64,000 bases of DNA from an uncultured Lachnospiraceae bacterium (GCA_900551895.1 URXX01000002.1:124001-188000), one strand, 5' to 3'. Counted from the stretch's first letter, positions 31,997 through 42,353 are shown. Notes: a model not told the origin generated them from the sequence alone. Translations and numbers: made by a program.

Positions 31997-33031
31997 TTAC
32001 TCTATCATTTCTTTTCTTTTTCCCAGTGTAAACTGTGCGACTACCGTCATAATTGCACTGATAAATAATTGTGCGTAATATCCTAACCCTCTGCTCAAAA
32101 TCATTCCCGGCAGTAAAAGTGCAGGACTGAATATCGGAACAAAAATAATTAAAAATAATTGTTCGCTAATTCCCATTCCTCCCGGAAGCGGCAGCATATC
32201 TACCGCTATCGAAATAACCGCCTGTAATAAAACGATGTCAACAATGGATTTTCCTGAAAGTCCAAAAGCACAGTACACAAAATATGTTGTCAAAAACAGT
32301 GCTATTCGCTGTAAAAATGTGATTGCCAGTACATTTACCATAACCATTGCATGACTTTTCAAATATTTTGCAGTTTCATTATATAAATTCATGGATTCTT
32401 CCAGTTTTTCCATACGTTCTTCTTTCTGCTTTAAAATATGTAATTTTTCAAGCAAACGCAGTCCTTTTTTCATCATTGCCTTTGCAAGAACCGGATGAAA
32501 CACGAGAATAAGCATAAAGGTTACGCACATTACATTTAAGCCTACTCCCAAATAAAATACCGGAAGTATTCCCGTCAAATATTTTTTTACAAATCCCTGT
32601 CCCAAAAGCAGAAGAAATACTCCGATAAGTACAAGAACCATTTTATAAGTAATAGTTACAATCATCAATACAAGCGTGGATACCGGTATCGGTATTTTCT
32701 CTTTTCTCATGTAATAAATCTGCATCGGCTGTCCACCGCTGGCAGACGGGGTGATACAACTAAAGAAAAACCCAACTGAGGAAAAAAGAAAACATTTCCA
32801 TTTCTTTAATTTAATCGACAAAGAACCCATTAAATAATAAATAATAATGGACTCACCCCAAATAAAAAATACAACACATACTATTCCAAAAAAGATAAAC
32901 TCAAATCGTGCGTTCTGAATGACCCTCACAACCTCTGTAATATCTTCCCCTTTAAATACACCATAAATAGTTAAACCAAACACAAGAAACAGAAATACAA
33001 GATTAAATATATTCTTCTTTACATTTTTCAT
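31997..33031 (-). CDS. Flippase-like domain protein (LPG synthase TM / UPF0104)
   Basis: 344 residues, eight or more membrane helices, matching the membrane half of MprF-type proteins without the aminoacyl-transferase domain. Conserved segments include FFSCITPSASGGQPMQIYYM and LPLPGGMGISEQLF. Such proteins move or house phospholipids across the membrane. The ATG at 33031 is placed eight bases after GGGGG; the ATG at 33037 is too close. It overlaps the PAP2 gene by ~29 bp. Confidence 0.85.
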   Translation of the reverse strand: MKNVKKNIFNLVFLFLVFGLTIYGVFKGEDITEVVRVIQNARFEFIFFGIVCVVFFIWGESIIIYYLMGSLSIKLKKWKCFLFSSVGFFFSCITPSASGGQPMQIYYMRKEKIPIPVSTLVLMIVTITYKMVLVLIGVFLLLLGQGFVKKYLTGILPVFYLGVGLNVMCVTFMLILVFHPVLAKAMMKKGLRLLEKLHILKQKEERMEKLEESMNLYNETAKYLKSHAMVMVNVLAITFLQRIALFLTTYFVYCAFGLSGKSIVDIVLLQAVISIAVDMLPLPGGMGISEQLFLIIFVPIFSPALLLPGMILSRGLGYYAQLFISAIMTVVAQFTLGKRKEMIE

Positions 33032-33728
33032 TCCCATTTCCCCCTGTTTTAAAGATTTTATCTGTCAGTCCTTTCCAAAAATGTATATAGCCACGATAAA
33101 ACCGTGTATGCTTTGTGAACCAAAATGTTACTTCAGCAATGACAACTCCCGCAATCACATCTATAATAACATGTTGTTTTGTCGTCAAAGTGGAAATAAA
33201 CACTGCAACCGCTATTAGGCATGAAGTCCATTGATACCATTTCGGAACGTTTTTCTCCCCTCTTATTCCGATGTAACAAAACCAACTGACCAGACAGTGA
33301 ATGGATGGAAAAAGATTGTCCGCAGCGTCTATCTGATACAAAAAACGCATTCCTTCATTCCATATGCCGTTCCCGACAATATCCGGACGGGTATTCGTCG
33401 TTGGAAACAAAAGGAAAACGGCAAAACATATCATCCTTGAAATCATATCTGCCAAAAAGAACTGATACGCTTTTTTTTCGTCCCGTTTTGCAATTATAAT
33501 ATAATTGACCGCCCAAAAAATGTAACACCCGAAATAAATAAATAGACTTTCGGGAATAAGAGGTATCTGATCGTCCAAACGGCTCGTCAATATATAATGA
33601 TGCCAGTCTCCGGCAATCATTCTCGCTCCGCCATATACTATGCTGTTAAAAACAAAAGCAAAAATCAGAATAAAAAATCTATCTACCGGCATTATTTTTT
33701 CAATACAATTTTGTATTTTCTTTCTCAT
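33003..33728 (-). CDS. PAP2-superfamily membrane phosphatase/transferase
   Basis: 241 residues, six membrane helices. The PAP2 triad is split as usual: TTNTRPDIVG (motif 1), LFPSIHCLVSWF (motif 2, with His) and TTKQHVIIDVIAG (motif 3, His-Asp). The pattern PSIH rather than PSGH occurs in phosphatidic-acid phosphatase-like and inositol-phosphoceramide-synthase-like members. The ATG at 33728 follows GAGGAA. Grouping with pssA, psd and a flippase suggests a lipid head-group role; the substrate is unknown. Confidence 0.85.
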   Translation of the reverse strand: MRKKIQNCIEKIMPVDRFFILIFAFVFNSIVYGGARMIAGDWHHYILTSRLDDQIPLIPESLFIYFGCYIFWAVNYIIIAKRDEKKAYQFFLADMISRMICFAVFLLFPTTNTRPDIVGNGIWNEGMRFLYQIDAADNLFPSIHCLVSWFCYIGIRGEKNVPKWYQWTSCLIAVAVFISTLTTKQHVIIDVIAGVVIAEVTFWFTKHTRFYRGYIHFWKGLTDKIFKTGGNGNEKCKEEYI

Positions 33729-33814
33729 ATGTTTCCTCACATTCGCCTAATATCTATTCATTATAGCAAACTTTCTTCTCAGGATAAAGCAAATACACCA
33801 ATCTTAAGAAACCT

Positions 33815-34570
33815 TTAATCTTTCTTAACAAGATATCGGGATGCAAAATATGCCGAAACCGGAACGATCAGCAAACAGGTAATCGCCCCAAACAGCATAA
33901 CGGAAAGTTCCTGAAAGAGAAATTTTGAATTCACAATTAACTCTAACGGAAATTTCTCACGTTTTAAATAAGCGAATAGCAAAAGCGATTCTCCCAAATA
34001 CGCGAACAACAATGTATTTACGGTTGTCCCGATAATTTCTTTTCCCACCTGTATACCGGAATGAAAAAGTTCGGTTTCCGTTAAATTCTTTTTGTGAAAT
34101 GCCACTTCATGTACGGCAGATGTTACAGAAAGAGCCGTGTCAATCGCAGCGCCCAAAGCACTCAATATTGTGACAGAAACTGCTATCTGCATCATACTGA
34201 TTTCTATATTTACATTATAGAAATACATCACATCTTCCTGTATAGACTGAATTTCATTTAACCCTCCGGCTCGGTATTTCCAGACAACAAAATAAATACA
34301 TACCGTAACAAAAAACATTACGGCAATAACTGCCATAAAAGCCGATTTTGTTTTCACATTCTTTCCATTTTGTCCAAAAAGGGAAATGCAACTAATGGCA
34401 ACCGTAGCCAAAAACAGAATAAGAAACGGAGAATATCCTGACGCCAACAAAATAATGGTAAACGCCAACACGATAATATTTCCCGCAAGTGCCATTATGG
34501 AAGTTGCTCCCCTCTCTCCGCCGACAACAAGCATCAGCACAAATAATATAATCGCTAAAATTGCTATCAT
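33815..34570 (-). CDS. YibE/F family membrane protein (second of pair)
   Basis: 251 residues, six to seven membrane helices. It shares with its neighbour the central GAAIDTALSVTSAVHEV and GTTVNTLLFAYLGESL motifs of the YibE/F family. The start overlaps the upstream partner gene by 4 bp. Function unknown; the family occurs widely in Firmicutes as paired genes and has been suggested to be a transporter. This one lacks the long extracytoplasmic N-terminal segment of its partner. Confidence 0.85.
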   Translation of the reverse strand: MIAILAIILFVLMLVVGGERGATSIMALAGNIIVLAFTIILLASGYSPFLILFLATVAISCISLFGQNGKNVKTKSAFMAVIAVMFFVTVCIYFVVWKYRAGGLNEIQSIQEDVMYFYNVNIEISMMQIAVSVTILSALGAAIDTALSVTSAVHEVAFHKKNLTETELFHSGIQVGKEIIGTTVNTLLFAYLGESLLLFAYLKREKFPLELIVNSKFLFQELSVMLFGAITCLLIVPVSAYFASRYLVKKD

Positions 34571-35697
34571 ACTGCTGCCTCCTCTCTTCGTCTTATCTTA
34601 AGCAAAGAAGATGCCACAAAAATGGAAATCGGAATAGCAATCACAATTCCTATACTCTCAATAAGAAATCTGCAAATTTCAAACGGAATATTTAATTTCG
34701 CTATCGTCAGAAAGGAAATATCGTTATTCATTCGGATAAGAAAAGTCGGAATAAGCCCGCAGCCAAAGGTAAATAGCAATACGCTAATCATCGTTCCCAT
34801 AATGTCGTAACCGACTTCCCTGCCGGAGCGAAACAGTTCTTTCCAGCGGATTGAAGGTCTTTTTCTTACCAACTCACCCAGTGTGGCTGAAATAGTTACG
34901 GTTACGTCCATAATCGCTCCCAGTCCGGCGAGCATCACTTCCGCCTCAAACAGTTCTGAAGGATTGTCCAAACTTCCTAAATATTCCATAGCCGCATAAT
35001 CCGTTTCCCCCGCTCTGCTCATAACAAGATGAAATAAGCCCATAATCACCGCAAGTACACAGAGTGTTGAAAGTATAGATGCCAATGTTTTTCTATTAAC
35101 TCCATTTAGCAGAAGAAGTGTTCCTATCGTAAATGCCAACACCATAATATTACAAATTTTCAATACATCTTTTCCGTTTAAGAAAAAAGCAAATCCCACC
35201 ATGTAAATGGCAATATTCACACCCACTGTAAAAATCGTACGAAGCCCCTGCTTTTTCGTTACAATCAGCAACAATAAAACCATTAAACCAAGTAAAGTCG
35301 CTACTCCTGTATCTCTCTTCAGACCTTTTATATTTCCCGACAGAGCATTTGCCTTTTCTCTTATCTCCACAAACACTTTATCATATTTCTCATACTTTTG
35401 CGTAGTTACTTCGGAAACTGCATATTCATTTTTTAACTGTATAGTTTTCCTTTTATGTTCTCCATTTAATATGACACCTTTTAAAAACTGTCTATAATGT
35501 ATTTCCTTACCTCCCCGCGTTCCGTCTTCCTTTGCTTCCTCCTCGTTTCTGACTTCCGTAATTTTCACTATAGGCATCTTATACAGCCACGCATCAGAAG
35601 ATACAAAAAGCACAACCGCAAGGTAAATAAGAAACATAAGGCATATTGCTTTTCTCGCCTTCGCTTTTTGCAAAATTATATTAATATATTTTTTCAC
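34567..35697 (-). CDS. YibE/F family membrane protein (first of pair)
   Basis: 376 residues. One N-terminal helix, a ~100-residue outside domain (KITEVRNEEEAKEDGTRGG ... KGLKRDTG), then a seven-helix YibE/F core with GLGAIMDVTVTISATLGEL and MGTMISVLLFTFGCG. Start: GTG at 35697, seven bases after AGGTGG; the GTG at 35703 is too close to it. It overlaps the next gene by 4 bp. The two proteins probably form one complex. Confidence 0.83.
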   Translation of the reverse strand: MKKYINIILQKAKARKAICLMFLIYLAVVLFVSSDAWLYKMPIVKITEVRNEEEAKEDGTRGGKEIHYRQFLKGVILNGEHKRKTIQLKNEYAVSEVTTQKYEKYDKVFVEIREKANALSGNIKGLKRDTGVATLLGLMVLLLLIVTKKQGLRTIFTVGVNIAIYMVGFAFFLNGKDVLKICNIMVLAFTIGTLLLLNGVNRKTLASILSTLCVLAVIMGLFHLVMSRAGETDYAAMEYLGSLDNPSELFEAEVMLAGLGAIMDVTVTISATLGELVRKRPSIRWKELFRSGREVGYDIMGTMISVLLFTFGCGLIPTFLIRMNNDISFLTIAKLNIPFEICRFLIESIGIVIAIPISIFVASSLLKIRRREEAAV

Positions 35698-35720
35698 CGA
35701 CACACCACCTGTCTATACAT

Positions 35721-36140
35721 TTAAAAATCGAACAGGTTTAATCCTGTATCCTCATCAAATTTTCTGTCCACTCTTCCGTCAATGACCTGTACAATCATCT
35801 CACAGGTAGCGCTGACTATCGCCCTGTTTAAGTGACCGCCAAAAACTTCTCCCTGTTCGTTTCCTGCACTCAAATGCAAATGTGTATAAAACTCATCATC
35901 CATTGTATTAATCGTCCCTGTCAGAGATACAATTTCAAAGTCTCCCTGAAAATGATTGGATTTATACTGCTTTTCTTCCGTCTTTAAAACACCTACCGTA
36001 AAATCTCCGATTGCTCCAAGTGCCTGCACACTTGCCAGTTTTATATTTTCTGTCAATGCCAGTTCTTTTACCTTTTCCAGTATTTCCTCTCCCTTATCTA
36101 TTCTTGCAATAATCGTATTTTTCATTCTTCTATATTCCAT
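35721..36140 (-). CDS. PPC/PCC domain protein (DUF296), DNA-binding-like
   Basis: 139 residues, a trimeric PPC fold: IARIDKGEEILEKVKELAL, SVQALGAIGDFTVGVL, and the histidine-containing FYTHLHLSAGNEQGEVFGGHL, in which His residues probably bind metal. Plant relatives are AT-hook DNA-binding proteins; bacterial single-domain members have no settled role. The ATG follows AGGAGG. It lies 18 bp or so before the YibE/F pair on the same strand. Confidence 0.85.
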   Translation of the reverse strand: MEYRRMKNTIIARIDKGEEILEKVKELALTENIKLASVQALGAIGDFTVGVLKTEEKQYKSNHFQGDFEIVSLTGTINTMDDEFYTHLHLSAGNEQGEVFGGHLNRAIVSATCEMIVQVIDGRVDRKFDEDTGLNLFDF

Positions 36141-36207
36141 ATATTTATCCTCCTAAAACAACTGCCCTCCTATTTTACCACAGTAAATCAAAAAAGTCAC
36201 TTGTTGC

Positions 36208-36237
36208 ACAAAAAAAGAAGCGGTTTTTCCGCTTCTT
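36208..36237 (-). terminator. Terminator after rpsO
   Basis: AAGAAGCGG-AAAAA-CCGCTTCTT followed by TTTTT on the minus strand, about 50 bp past the rpsO stop. Confidence 0.9.
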
Positions 36238-36285
36238 TAAATGTTGTGTTGTGTGTCTATATGTTTTCCAATAATTTGGTTTAGA

Positions 36286-36552
36286 TTATTTTCTTAATCC
36301 TAATCTTTCAATTAAAGAACGATATCTTTCAATATCTGTTTTCTTTAAGTAAGCAAGTAATCCTCTTCTCTGACCTACCATTTTAAGAAGACCTCTTCTT
36401 GAGTGGTGATCTTTTGGATTTGCTTTGAAGTGTTCTGTTAATTCGTTAATTCTTGCTGTTAAAATAGCTACCTGAACTTCCGGTGAACCTGTATCTCCTT
36501 CTGTTCTGCCATATTCAGCGATGATTGCCTGTTTTTTGTCCTTTGCTATCAT
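36286..36552 (-). CDS. rpsO: 30S ribosomal protein S15
   Basis: 88 residues, canonical. Conserved [40 protein letters not shown] and [12 protein letters not shown]. It binds 16S rRNA at the platform. The ATG follows AGGAGGAATT. It is the last gene of the nusA-infB-ribF run and has its own terminator. Confidence 0.98.
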   Translation of the reverse strand: MIAKDKKQAIIAEYGRTEGDTGSPEVQVAILTARINELTEHFKANPKDHHSRRGLLKMVGQRRGLLAYLKKTDIERYRSLIERLGLRK

Positions 36553-36677
36553 TGACTTAATTCCTCCTGTTTTTCTAATTTACCGCCTGACATTAAGTAA
36601 AGGTTGGAGTTTCCATTTACTGAACATCGGCTCATTTCACACTTAGGTAGTATATCACAACTTTACCTATATGTAAA

Positions 36678-37595
36678 CTACTTTTTAAAGAATACTTCTC
36701 CCTCTTCAATATCCAAACACATTTGTTCTTTGAGCGCTTCAACCGAAGAAAATTTTCTTTCCTCCCGTATAAATTTATGCAGTCTGACTTGAATTTCTTT
36801 TCCGTAAGCATCTCCCGCATAATCGAATAAAAACGTTTCTACCAATTCCACCTTTTTATCAGAAACAGTCGGTTTACACCCTACATTGCTTATTCCGCTG
36901 TACTCTTTATCTTCCAACACTACACTGCTTACATATACACCTTTTGGAACGAGAAGTTTTTCTTTGGCAGGAATCACATTCATTGTAGGAAAACCAAGTT
37001 TTCTTCCAAGCTGCTCACCGTGTGTAACCACACCTGTTATTGTATAGGGATAGCCGAGAAGTTGTCTCACTTTCTCCATATTCCCTTTACGAACCGCTTC
37101 CTTAATAAAGGTACTGCTTATTTCCCGTCCCTCATACATTTCTTTTTCTATTACGATAAGTTTATACCCATATTTTTGCTGATATTTTTCCAGCAGATAA
37201 ATATCACCCTTTTTTTGATACCCAAAGCGAAAATCCGTCCCTACAACAACATACTTTGCATGAAATCTTTTTACCAGTATTTCCTCGATAAACGTTTCCG
37301 CTTCCATTGTATGAATTTGTTCCACAAACGGACACTCAATTAGATAATCGACCTGATTTTCCAATCGTGAAGATTTCTCTTCTCCTGTCATCAGTATATA
37401 CTTTTGTTTTCCCTGCTCTCTGAAAAAAGGTATCATATCAAATGAAAAAACAACACTTTTTATTTGTCCGTCCGCGTATTTTTTCACCTGTTCAATCAGT
37501 TTTTGATGTCCTCTGTGTAAGCCGTCAAATTTTCCTAATGTAATTGCAGTATAGTTCGGACAGTTATAACTTTCGATTCCTCTAATATACTGCAT
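36678..37595 (-). CDS. ribF: Bifunctional riboflavin kinase/FAD synthetase
   Basis: 305 residues. N-terminal adenylyltransferase (~15-165: LGKFDGLHRGHQKLI, VVVGTDFRFGYQKKG, EISSTFIKEAV) and C-terminal flavokinase (~180-305: GRKLGFPTMNV, PKGVYVSSV). It makes FMN and FAD. It follows truB by 2 bp, an order common in Firmicutes. Confidence 0.96.
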   Translation of the reverse strand: MQYIRGIESYNCPNYTAITLGKFDGLHRGHQKLIEQVKKYADGQIKSVVFSFDMIPFFREQGKQKYILMTGEEKSSRLENQVDYLIECPFVEQIHTMEAETFIEEILVKRFHAKYVVVGTDFRFGYQKKGDIYLLEKYQQKYGYKLIVIEKEMYEGREISSTFIKEAVRKGNMEKVRQLLGYPYTITGVVTHGEQLGRKLGFPTMNVIPAKEKLLVPKGVYVSSVVLEDKEYSGISNVGCKPTVSDKKVELVETFLFDYAGDAYGKEIQVRLHKFIREERKFSSVEALKEQMCLDIEEGEVFFKK

Positions 37596-37597
37596 AT

Positions 37598-38509
37598 CTA
37601 TTCACCTTTATCAAAAAACATTTTAATAAGTTTAAACATTTTTCTCTCTTCGTTATAATTATAAATTCCAATAAACCTGTCCTGATTGTCATACACTCTC
37701 ACCGATTCTTCATCAGATAAATCCGTTACTTTCTCTGCCTGCTCTCTGAAAAACGGATTTCCATTATACACAAGAGATACATTTTTTTCTTTGACGACTA
37801 TCTTTTTATACTGCGAAAACATTTCGTCTATCGGCACAAGAATGTCTTTCAACTTTCCCGCATCTTTTAACTGTGTAATCTGTTCCAGAGTGAAACTTTC
37901 TTCTATACGAAAACGGCTGACTCTTGTACGGACAAGTTCTTCCATACATCCTCCGCAATGTAGTTTTTGTCCTATATCATGGCACAATGTTCTTATATAT
38001 GTTCCTTTAGAGCAGGTCACTTCCATTCGGACTCTCGGTAAATCAATTTCTTTTATATGAATCTTATGTATCTGCACCGTTCGTACTTTTCGCTCCACTT
38101 CTATTCCTTGCCGTGCAAGTTCATACAGTTTTTTTCCGTTTACTTTTAGCGCCGAATACATAGGCGGAATTTGTTCATACGCTCCCACAAATTCTTCTAT
38201 TACTTCTGTCACCTGCTCTTTTGTCAGTTTTTCCGTCTCGTTTGTTTCAAGTACATTCCCGCTTATATCCTGTGTATCTGTCGCCTGACCTAACAGCAAT
38301 ACGGTTTCATATGTTTTATCTTTGTCTGTCAGCATGTCGCAAAGTTTCGTCGCTTTTCCCAAGCATACTGGAAGAACGCCTGTCGCATCGGGATCAAGCG
38401 TACCCGTATGACCTATTTTTTTCTGTCCCACAATTCCTCTTAACTTTGCAACAACATCATGGGAAGTATATCCTTTTTCTTTATATACATTTAAAACGCC
38501 ATGTATCAT
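37598..38509 (-). CDS. truB: tRNA pseudouridine(55) synthase
   Basis: 303 residues from the ATG at 38509 after AGGAGC; the longer frame from 38557 lacks a ribosome site. The catalytic Asp lies in HTGTLDPDATGVLPVCLG; also YSALKVNGKKLYELARQG and VTCSKGTYIRTLCHDIG. A C-terminal PUA-like region follows. It converts U55 in the T-arm of tRNAs. Confidence 0.96.
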   Translation of the reverse strand: MIHGVLNVYKEKGYTSHDVVAKLRGIVGQKKIGHTGTLDPDATGVLPVCLGKATKLCDMLTDKDKTYETVLLLGQATDTQDISGNVLETNETEKLTKEQVTEVIEEFVGAYEQIPPMYSALKVNGKKLYELARQGIEVERKVRTVQIHKIHIKEIDLPRVRMEVTCSKGTYIRTLCHDIGQKLHCGGCMEELVRTRVSRFRIEESFTLEQITQLKDAGKLKDILVPIDEMFSQYKKIVVKEKNVSLVYNGNPFFREQAEKVTDLSDEESVRVYDNQDRFIGIYNYNEERKMFKLIKMFFDKGE

Positions 38510-38519
38510 ATTTATGCTC

Positions 38520-39476
38520 CTAATTCTTCTGTAACTGCAATTCAATCTGCTGTGCAATATTGTTGATTACATCATGGGCAGTTCCCTTCATTGTAAGTCC
38601 GGCAGCCTTTTTATGACCTCCGCCTCCAAAATATCCCGCCACTTTACTCACATCAACCGCATCATCTGAACGGAGGCTGATTTTAAATTCATGTGTCTGT
38701 AACTCATATAAAAATATGGCAACACTGACTCCGCTTGTCAGCCTTAACTGGCTTACTATACCTTCTAAATCTTTCGGAGAAGCGCCATAAAAATCCATAA
38801 TCTTTTTATCTATCACAGATACAATACATTTTCCACCCATAAATAAAACACTTTCAAGCAGCGCTCTTCCTAAAATCTGATTTTGCACATATGTTTTTTC
38901 ATAATAAGTATCGTGAATGATTTTGGAATAATCTATTCCTTTTGCCATTAATTTTGACGCTGCCACCATTGTTGACGGCGATGTACAGGAGTATTGAAAC
39001 ACTCCCGTATCATGCACAAGTCCTAAGTAAAGGCATTCCGCAATTTCTTTTGTGATTTTTTCTTCTTCCATAAGTTCAAATACCAACTCACAGGTAGAAC
39101 TGGCATCAGGTTTAATATAGTTATTCTTTCCAAAAGAACGATTGCTTATATGATGATCTACACATAAAGTTTCCTTTGCATATTCAAACAAAGGTGCTGA
39201 AAATCCAAGACGCCCCGCATCTCCGCAATCAAGAGAAATAAATAAATCATATGCTTTTTCCTTTATTTCATGGGAAATCTCTCTTGTCGCCTCAATAAAC
39301 CGAAAACTGTTTGGAATTTCTTCCAAATAAACGTCAACGTCCTTTTCCGGATGCCATGTTCGGATATACTGATATGTTGCCATACAAGCCCCTACACAAT
39401 CGCCGTCAGGTCTTATATGTCCTCCTATCGCCACAGACTTTGCTTCTTTTAACATTCGCTGTAACACTCTATTCAC
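38520..39476 (-). CDS. nrnA: DHH phosphoesterase NrnA (nanoRNase/pAp phosphatase)
   Basis: 318 residues. DHH domain (IGGHIRPDGDCVGAC; SLDCGDAGRLG; VDHHISN; LVHDTGVFQYS) and C-terminal DHHA1 domain with GGGGHKKAAGLT. It degrades short RNAs of 2-5 nucleotides and pAp. The GTG at 39476 overlaps rbfA by 8 bp; a second GTG at 39467 is better spaced from AAGAGG, so the true N-terminus may be three residues shorter. Confidence 0.93.
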   Translation of the reverse strand: MNRVLQRMLKEAKSVAIGGHIRPDGDCVGACMATYQYIRTWHPEKDVDVYLEEIPNSFRFIEATREISHEIKEKAYDLFISLDCGDAGRLGFSAPLFEYAKETLCVDHHISNRSFGKNNYIKPDASSTCELVFELMEEEKITKEIAECLYLGLVHDTGVFQYSCTSPSTMVAASKLMAKGIDYSKIIHDTYYEKTYVQNQILGRALLESVLFMGGKCIVSVIDKKIMDFYGASPKDLEGIVSQLRLTSGVSVAIFLYELQTHEFKISLRSDDAVDVSKVAGYFGGGGHKKAAGLTMKGTAHDVINNIAQQIELQLQKN

Positions 39477-39840
39477 CCTCTTCTTTGATGTCTTTTGTCA
39501 CATCGTCAATCTTTTTCGACATTGCCACACCGTAAGCGATAGACTGATCTAACACAAATTTAATTTCCGGCGTATTTCTCATATTCAGACTGTGCGCCAA
39601 TTCTCTTCTGATGTATCCTTCGGCACTCTGTAATCCTTTTAATGTGTCATTCTGTGCCTCTTCATCACCGAACACACTGATATACGCTTTACACGTTTTT
39701 AAATCGGGAGCAACTTCTACTGCAACAACTGAAGTCATCGGAGCAACGCGAGGGTCTTTAATTCCGCCTCGCACAATGTTGCTCAATTCTCTCTGTACTT
39801 CCATATTGACTCTTGTATTTTTAATACTGTTTTTTCTCAA
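39469..39840 (-). CDS. rbfA: Ribosome-binding factor A
   Basis: 123 residues, single KH-type domain: VNMEVQRELSNIVRGGIKDP, CKAYISVFG, LRxxLxMRNTPEIKFVLD-like C-terminal part. The TTG start at 39840 follows GGAGGAG. It matures the 16S rRNA 5' end. The stop overlaps the nrnA start. Confidence 0.95.
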   Translation of the reverse strand: MRKNSIKNTRVNMEVQRELSNIVRGGIKDPRVAPMTSVVAVEVAPDLKTCKAYISVFGDEEAQNDTLKGLQSAEGYIRRELAHSLNMRNTPEIKFVLDQSIAYGVAMSKKIDDVTKDIKEEGE

Positions 39841-39864
39841 TTTTACTCCTCCAATCTTTCATCA

Positions 39865-42336
39865 TTATCTTGGAATTTCAACCATTTTATATGCTTCTAC
39901 CTGATCGCCCTCTTTTACATCATTGAATTTTTCAAATACAAATCCACATTCATATCCGGCTTTTACTTCTTTTACGTCATCTTTAAATCTCTTCAGAGAT
40001 GCCAAAGCACCGTCAAAGATAACTACGCCGTCACGTACAACTCTAGCCGAACAGTTTCTTTCAAACACACCGTCAAGCACATATGAACCTGCGATTGTAC
40101 CGACTCCTGACGCTTTAAATGTCTGGCGGACTTCCGCATGACCAAGTACTTTTTCTTCAAATACAGGATCAAGCATACCTTTCATTGCCGCTTCCACATC
40201 TTCGATAGCATTATAGATTACACGGTATAATCTTAAGTCTACACCTTCACGCTCTGCAATTTCTTTTGCTGTCGCATCAGGGCGAACGTTAAATCCGATA
40301 ATAATTGCATTTGAAGCAGATGCCAAAGTAACGTCCGATTCATTGATTGCACCGACGCCGCCGTGAATGATTTTGATAACGACTTCATCGTTAGAAAGTT
40401 TTACAAGACTTTGTTTTACCGCTTCCACAGAACCTTGCACGTCCGCCTTAACGATAATTCCAAGTTCTTTTAAGTTACCTGCCTGAATTTGTGTAAATAA
40501 ATCATCCAATGACATTTTTGATTTTGTTTCTTCAAGCATCTTCACTCTTCCCTGTGAAATAAATGTTTCCGCAAAGTTACGCGCTTCCTTATCATTTGCA
40601 CAACCTACAAATACTTCCCCTGCGTTTGGTACGTCATTTAATCCGAGAATTTCTACCGGAGTAGAAGGACCTGCTTCTTTTACACGTCTTCCCTTATCAT
40701 CAATCATTGCTCTTACTCGTCCGTGTGCCGAACCTGCCGCAATGGCATCTCCTACACGCAGTGTACCTTTCTGTACAAGAACAGTTGCAACCGAACCTTT
40801 TCCTTTATCCAATTCCGCTTCGATAACAAGACCTCTTGCCTGTCTGTTCGGATTTGCTTTTAATTCCAACACTTCCGCTGTCAGAAGAATCATTTCCATT
40901 AAATCTTCAAGACCTTCTCCTGTCTTTGCAGATACCGGAACGAAAATTGTGCTTCCGCCCCAATCTTCCGGAATCAATTCATACTCTGTTAGTTCCTGTT
41001 TTACTCTCTCTATATTCGCACTCGGTTTATCAATTTTATTTACCGCTACGATAATTTCAATTCCTGCCGCTTTCGCATGGCTGATTGCCTCAACTGTCTG
41101 TGGCATTACGCCGTCATCTGCCGCTACAACTAAAATTGCAATATCTGTTGACTGCGCACCGCGAAGACGCATTGCTGTGAACGCCTCATGTCCCGGAGTA
41201 TCTAAGAATGTAATTCTCTCTCCGTTTACAGTTGCAACGTACGCACCGATATGCTGTGTAATTCCGCCTGCTTCACGGTCGATTACGTTTGTGTTACGGA
41301 TTGCATCAAGAAGAGAAGTTTTACCGTGGTCAACGTGTCCCATAACACATACAACCGGAGGACGTTTTTCCATAGTTGCTTCGTCTTCTTCATCTTCTTT
41401 TAATAATTCTTCAATAACGTCTACAACTTCTTCTTTTTCGCAGAGAACTTCAAATTCCATTGCGATTTCTTCCGCTGTTTCAAAATCAACCTCCTGATTT
41501 ACCGTTACAATCTGTCCCTGCATAAATAATTTCTTCACGATTACGGAAGGCTGGATTTTCATTTTGTCAGCCAATTCTTTAATTGTAAGCACTTCCGGAA
41601 TTGTAATCATTGTGATTTTTTCTTCCACTTTCTGTTCTGCCTTTGGCTGCGGTTTCTGTGGCTGTGGAGCCGGCTTTCCTTTTTTCGTCTGTTTTACTTT
41701 TCTGTCTTCCCTATCGTCCTGACGATAATCTTTTTTCTTGTAAGCATCCTTATCTTTTGCTTTCTGACGCTGTGGTTTTTGTTCCGGAAGAACAGGTGCG
41801 GGAATGGACGGTGTACGTTTATCGTTTCTTCTGTTATCATCACGTCTGTCATCTCTTCTCTGTGAGTTGTTGAAGTTCTGTCTTCCGTTCTGATTATTGT
41901 TCTGTCTTTTTCCCTGATTGTTATTTTTTCTCTCACCGTTTTGATTGTTATTTTGGTATCTTCCGTTTTGGTTATTATTCTGTCTTTTTCCCTGATTGTT
42001 ATTCTGTTTTGAATTGTTCTGACCGTTATTCATCTGTTTTGTGTTACCCTGATTATTATTTTGATTTTGCTTATGATTATTCTGTTTTGGTCTGTTACTC
42101 TGTTTGCTGTTCTGAGGTCTGAATACCTGCACAATATTCTTTTTCTTCTGTGCATCTTCCCCCTCAGATTTCGCCTTGTTTCCCCCAAACGCTCCCTTTA
42201 CCATTTGAACCTGCTCATCCGAAAGAGAACTCATATGGTTTTTAACCTCTATTTCTTTTGCTTTTAAAAAGTCAAGTAATTCTTTGTTTGATTTATTTAA
42301 TTCTTTTGCTAATTCATATACTCTTGATTTCGACAT
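39865..42336 (-). CDS. infB: Translation initiation factor IF-2
   Basis: 823 residues. IF2_N domain (1-50: [20 protein letters not shown]), a long Asn/Gln/Arg-rich linker (~75-185), a second IF2_N (~245-300), the GTPase domain (~325-495; [26 protein letters not shown]), then domains II-IV with the fMet-tRNA-binding C2. It places initiator tRNA on the 30S subunit. The linker is unusually rich in NNNQNGRQ repeats. Order nusA-ylxR-ylxQ-infB-rbfA is the standard Firmicutes one. Confidence 0.97.
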   Translation of the reverse strand: MSKSRVYELAKELNKSNKELLDFLKAKEIEVKNHMSSLSDEQVQMVKGAFGGNKAKSEGEDAQKKKNIVQVFRPQNSKQSNRPKQNNHKQNQNNNQGNTKQMNNGQNNSKQNNNQGKRQNNNQNGRYQNNNQNGERKNNNQGKRQNNNQNGRQNFNNSQRRDDRRDDNRRNDKRTPSIPAPVLPEQKPQRQKAKDKDAYKKKDYRQDDREDRKVKQTKKGKPAPQPQKPQPKAEQKVEEKITMITIPEVLTIKELADKMKIQPSVIVKKLFMQGQIVTVNQEVDFETAEEIAMEFEVLCEKEEVVDVIEELLKEDEEDEATMEKRPPVVCVMGHVDHGKTSLLDAIRNTNVIDREAGGITQHIGAYVATVNGERITFLDTPGHEAFTAMRLRGAQSTDIAILVVAADDGVMPQTVEAISHAKAAGIEIIVAVNKIDKPSANIERVKQELTEYELIPEDWGGSTIFVPVSAKTGEGLEDLMEMILLTAEVLELKANPNRQARGLVIEAELDKGKGSVATVLVQKGTLRVGDAIAAGSAHGRVRAMIDDKGRRVKEAGPSTPVEILGLNDVPNAGEVFVGCANDKEARNFAETFISQGRVKMLEETKSKMSLDDLFTQIQAGNLKELGIIVKADVQGSVEAVKQSLVKLSNDEVVIKIIHGGVGAINESDVTLASASNAIIIGFNVRPDATAKEIAEREGVDLRLYRVIYNAIEDVEAAMKGMLDPVFEEKVLGHAEVRQTFKASGVGTIAGSYVLDGVFERNCSARVVRDGVVIFDGALASLKRFKDDVKEVKAGYECGFVFEKFNDVKEGDQVEAYKMVEIPR
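41785..42114 (-). repeat. Low-complexity Asn-rich coding repeats in infB
   Basis: The DNA contains many imperfect copies of an AATAACAATCA-type unit that encode NNNQG/NGRQ runs, followed by an Arg/Asp stretch ([16 protein letters not shown]). The frame stays open throughout. Replication slippage could alter length. Confidence 0.7.
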
Positions 42337-42353
42337 ACTTTTTACTACCTCCT

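Noticed and set aside
33804..33828. TTAAGAAA/TTTCTTAA hairpin as terminator of the YibE/F genes
   Set aside because: It overlaps the coding end, is all A/T at its base and has no U-tract.
40742..41497. A 251-aa plus-strand frame opposite infB
   Set aside because: It is Ser/Thr-rich, the usual shadow of a conserved GTPase gene, and has no start signal.
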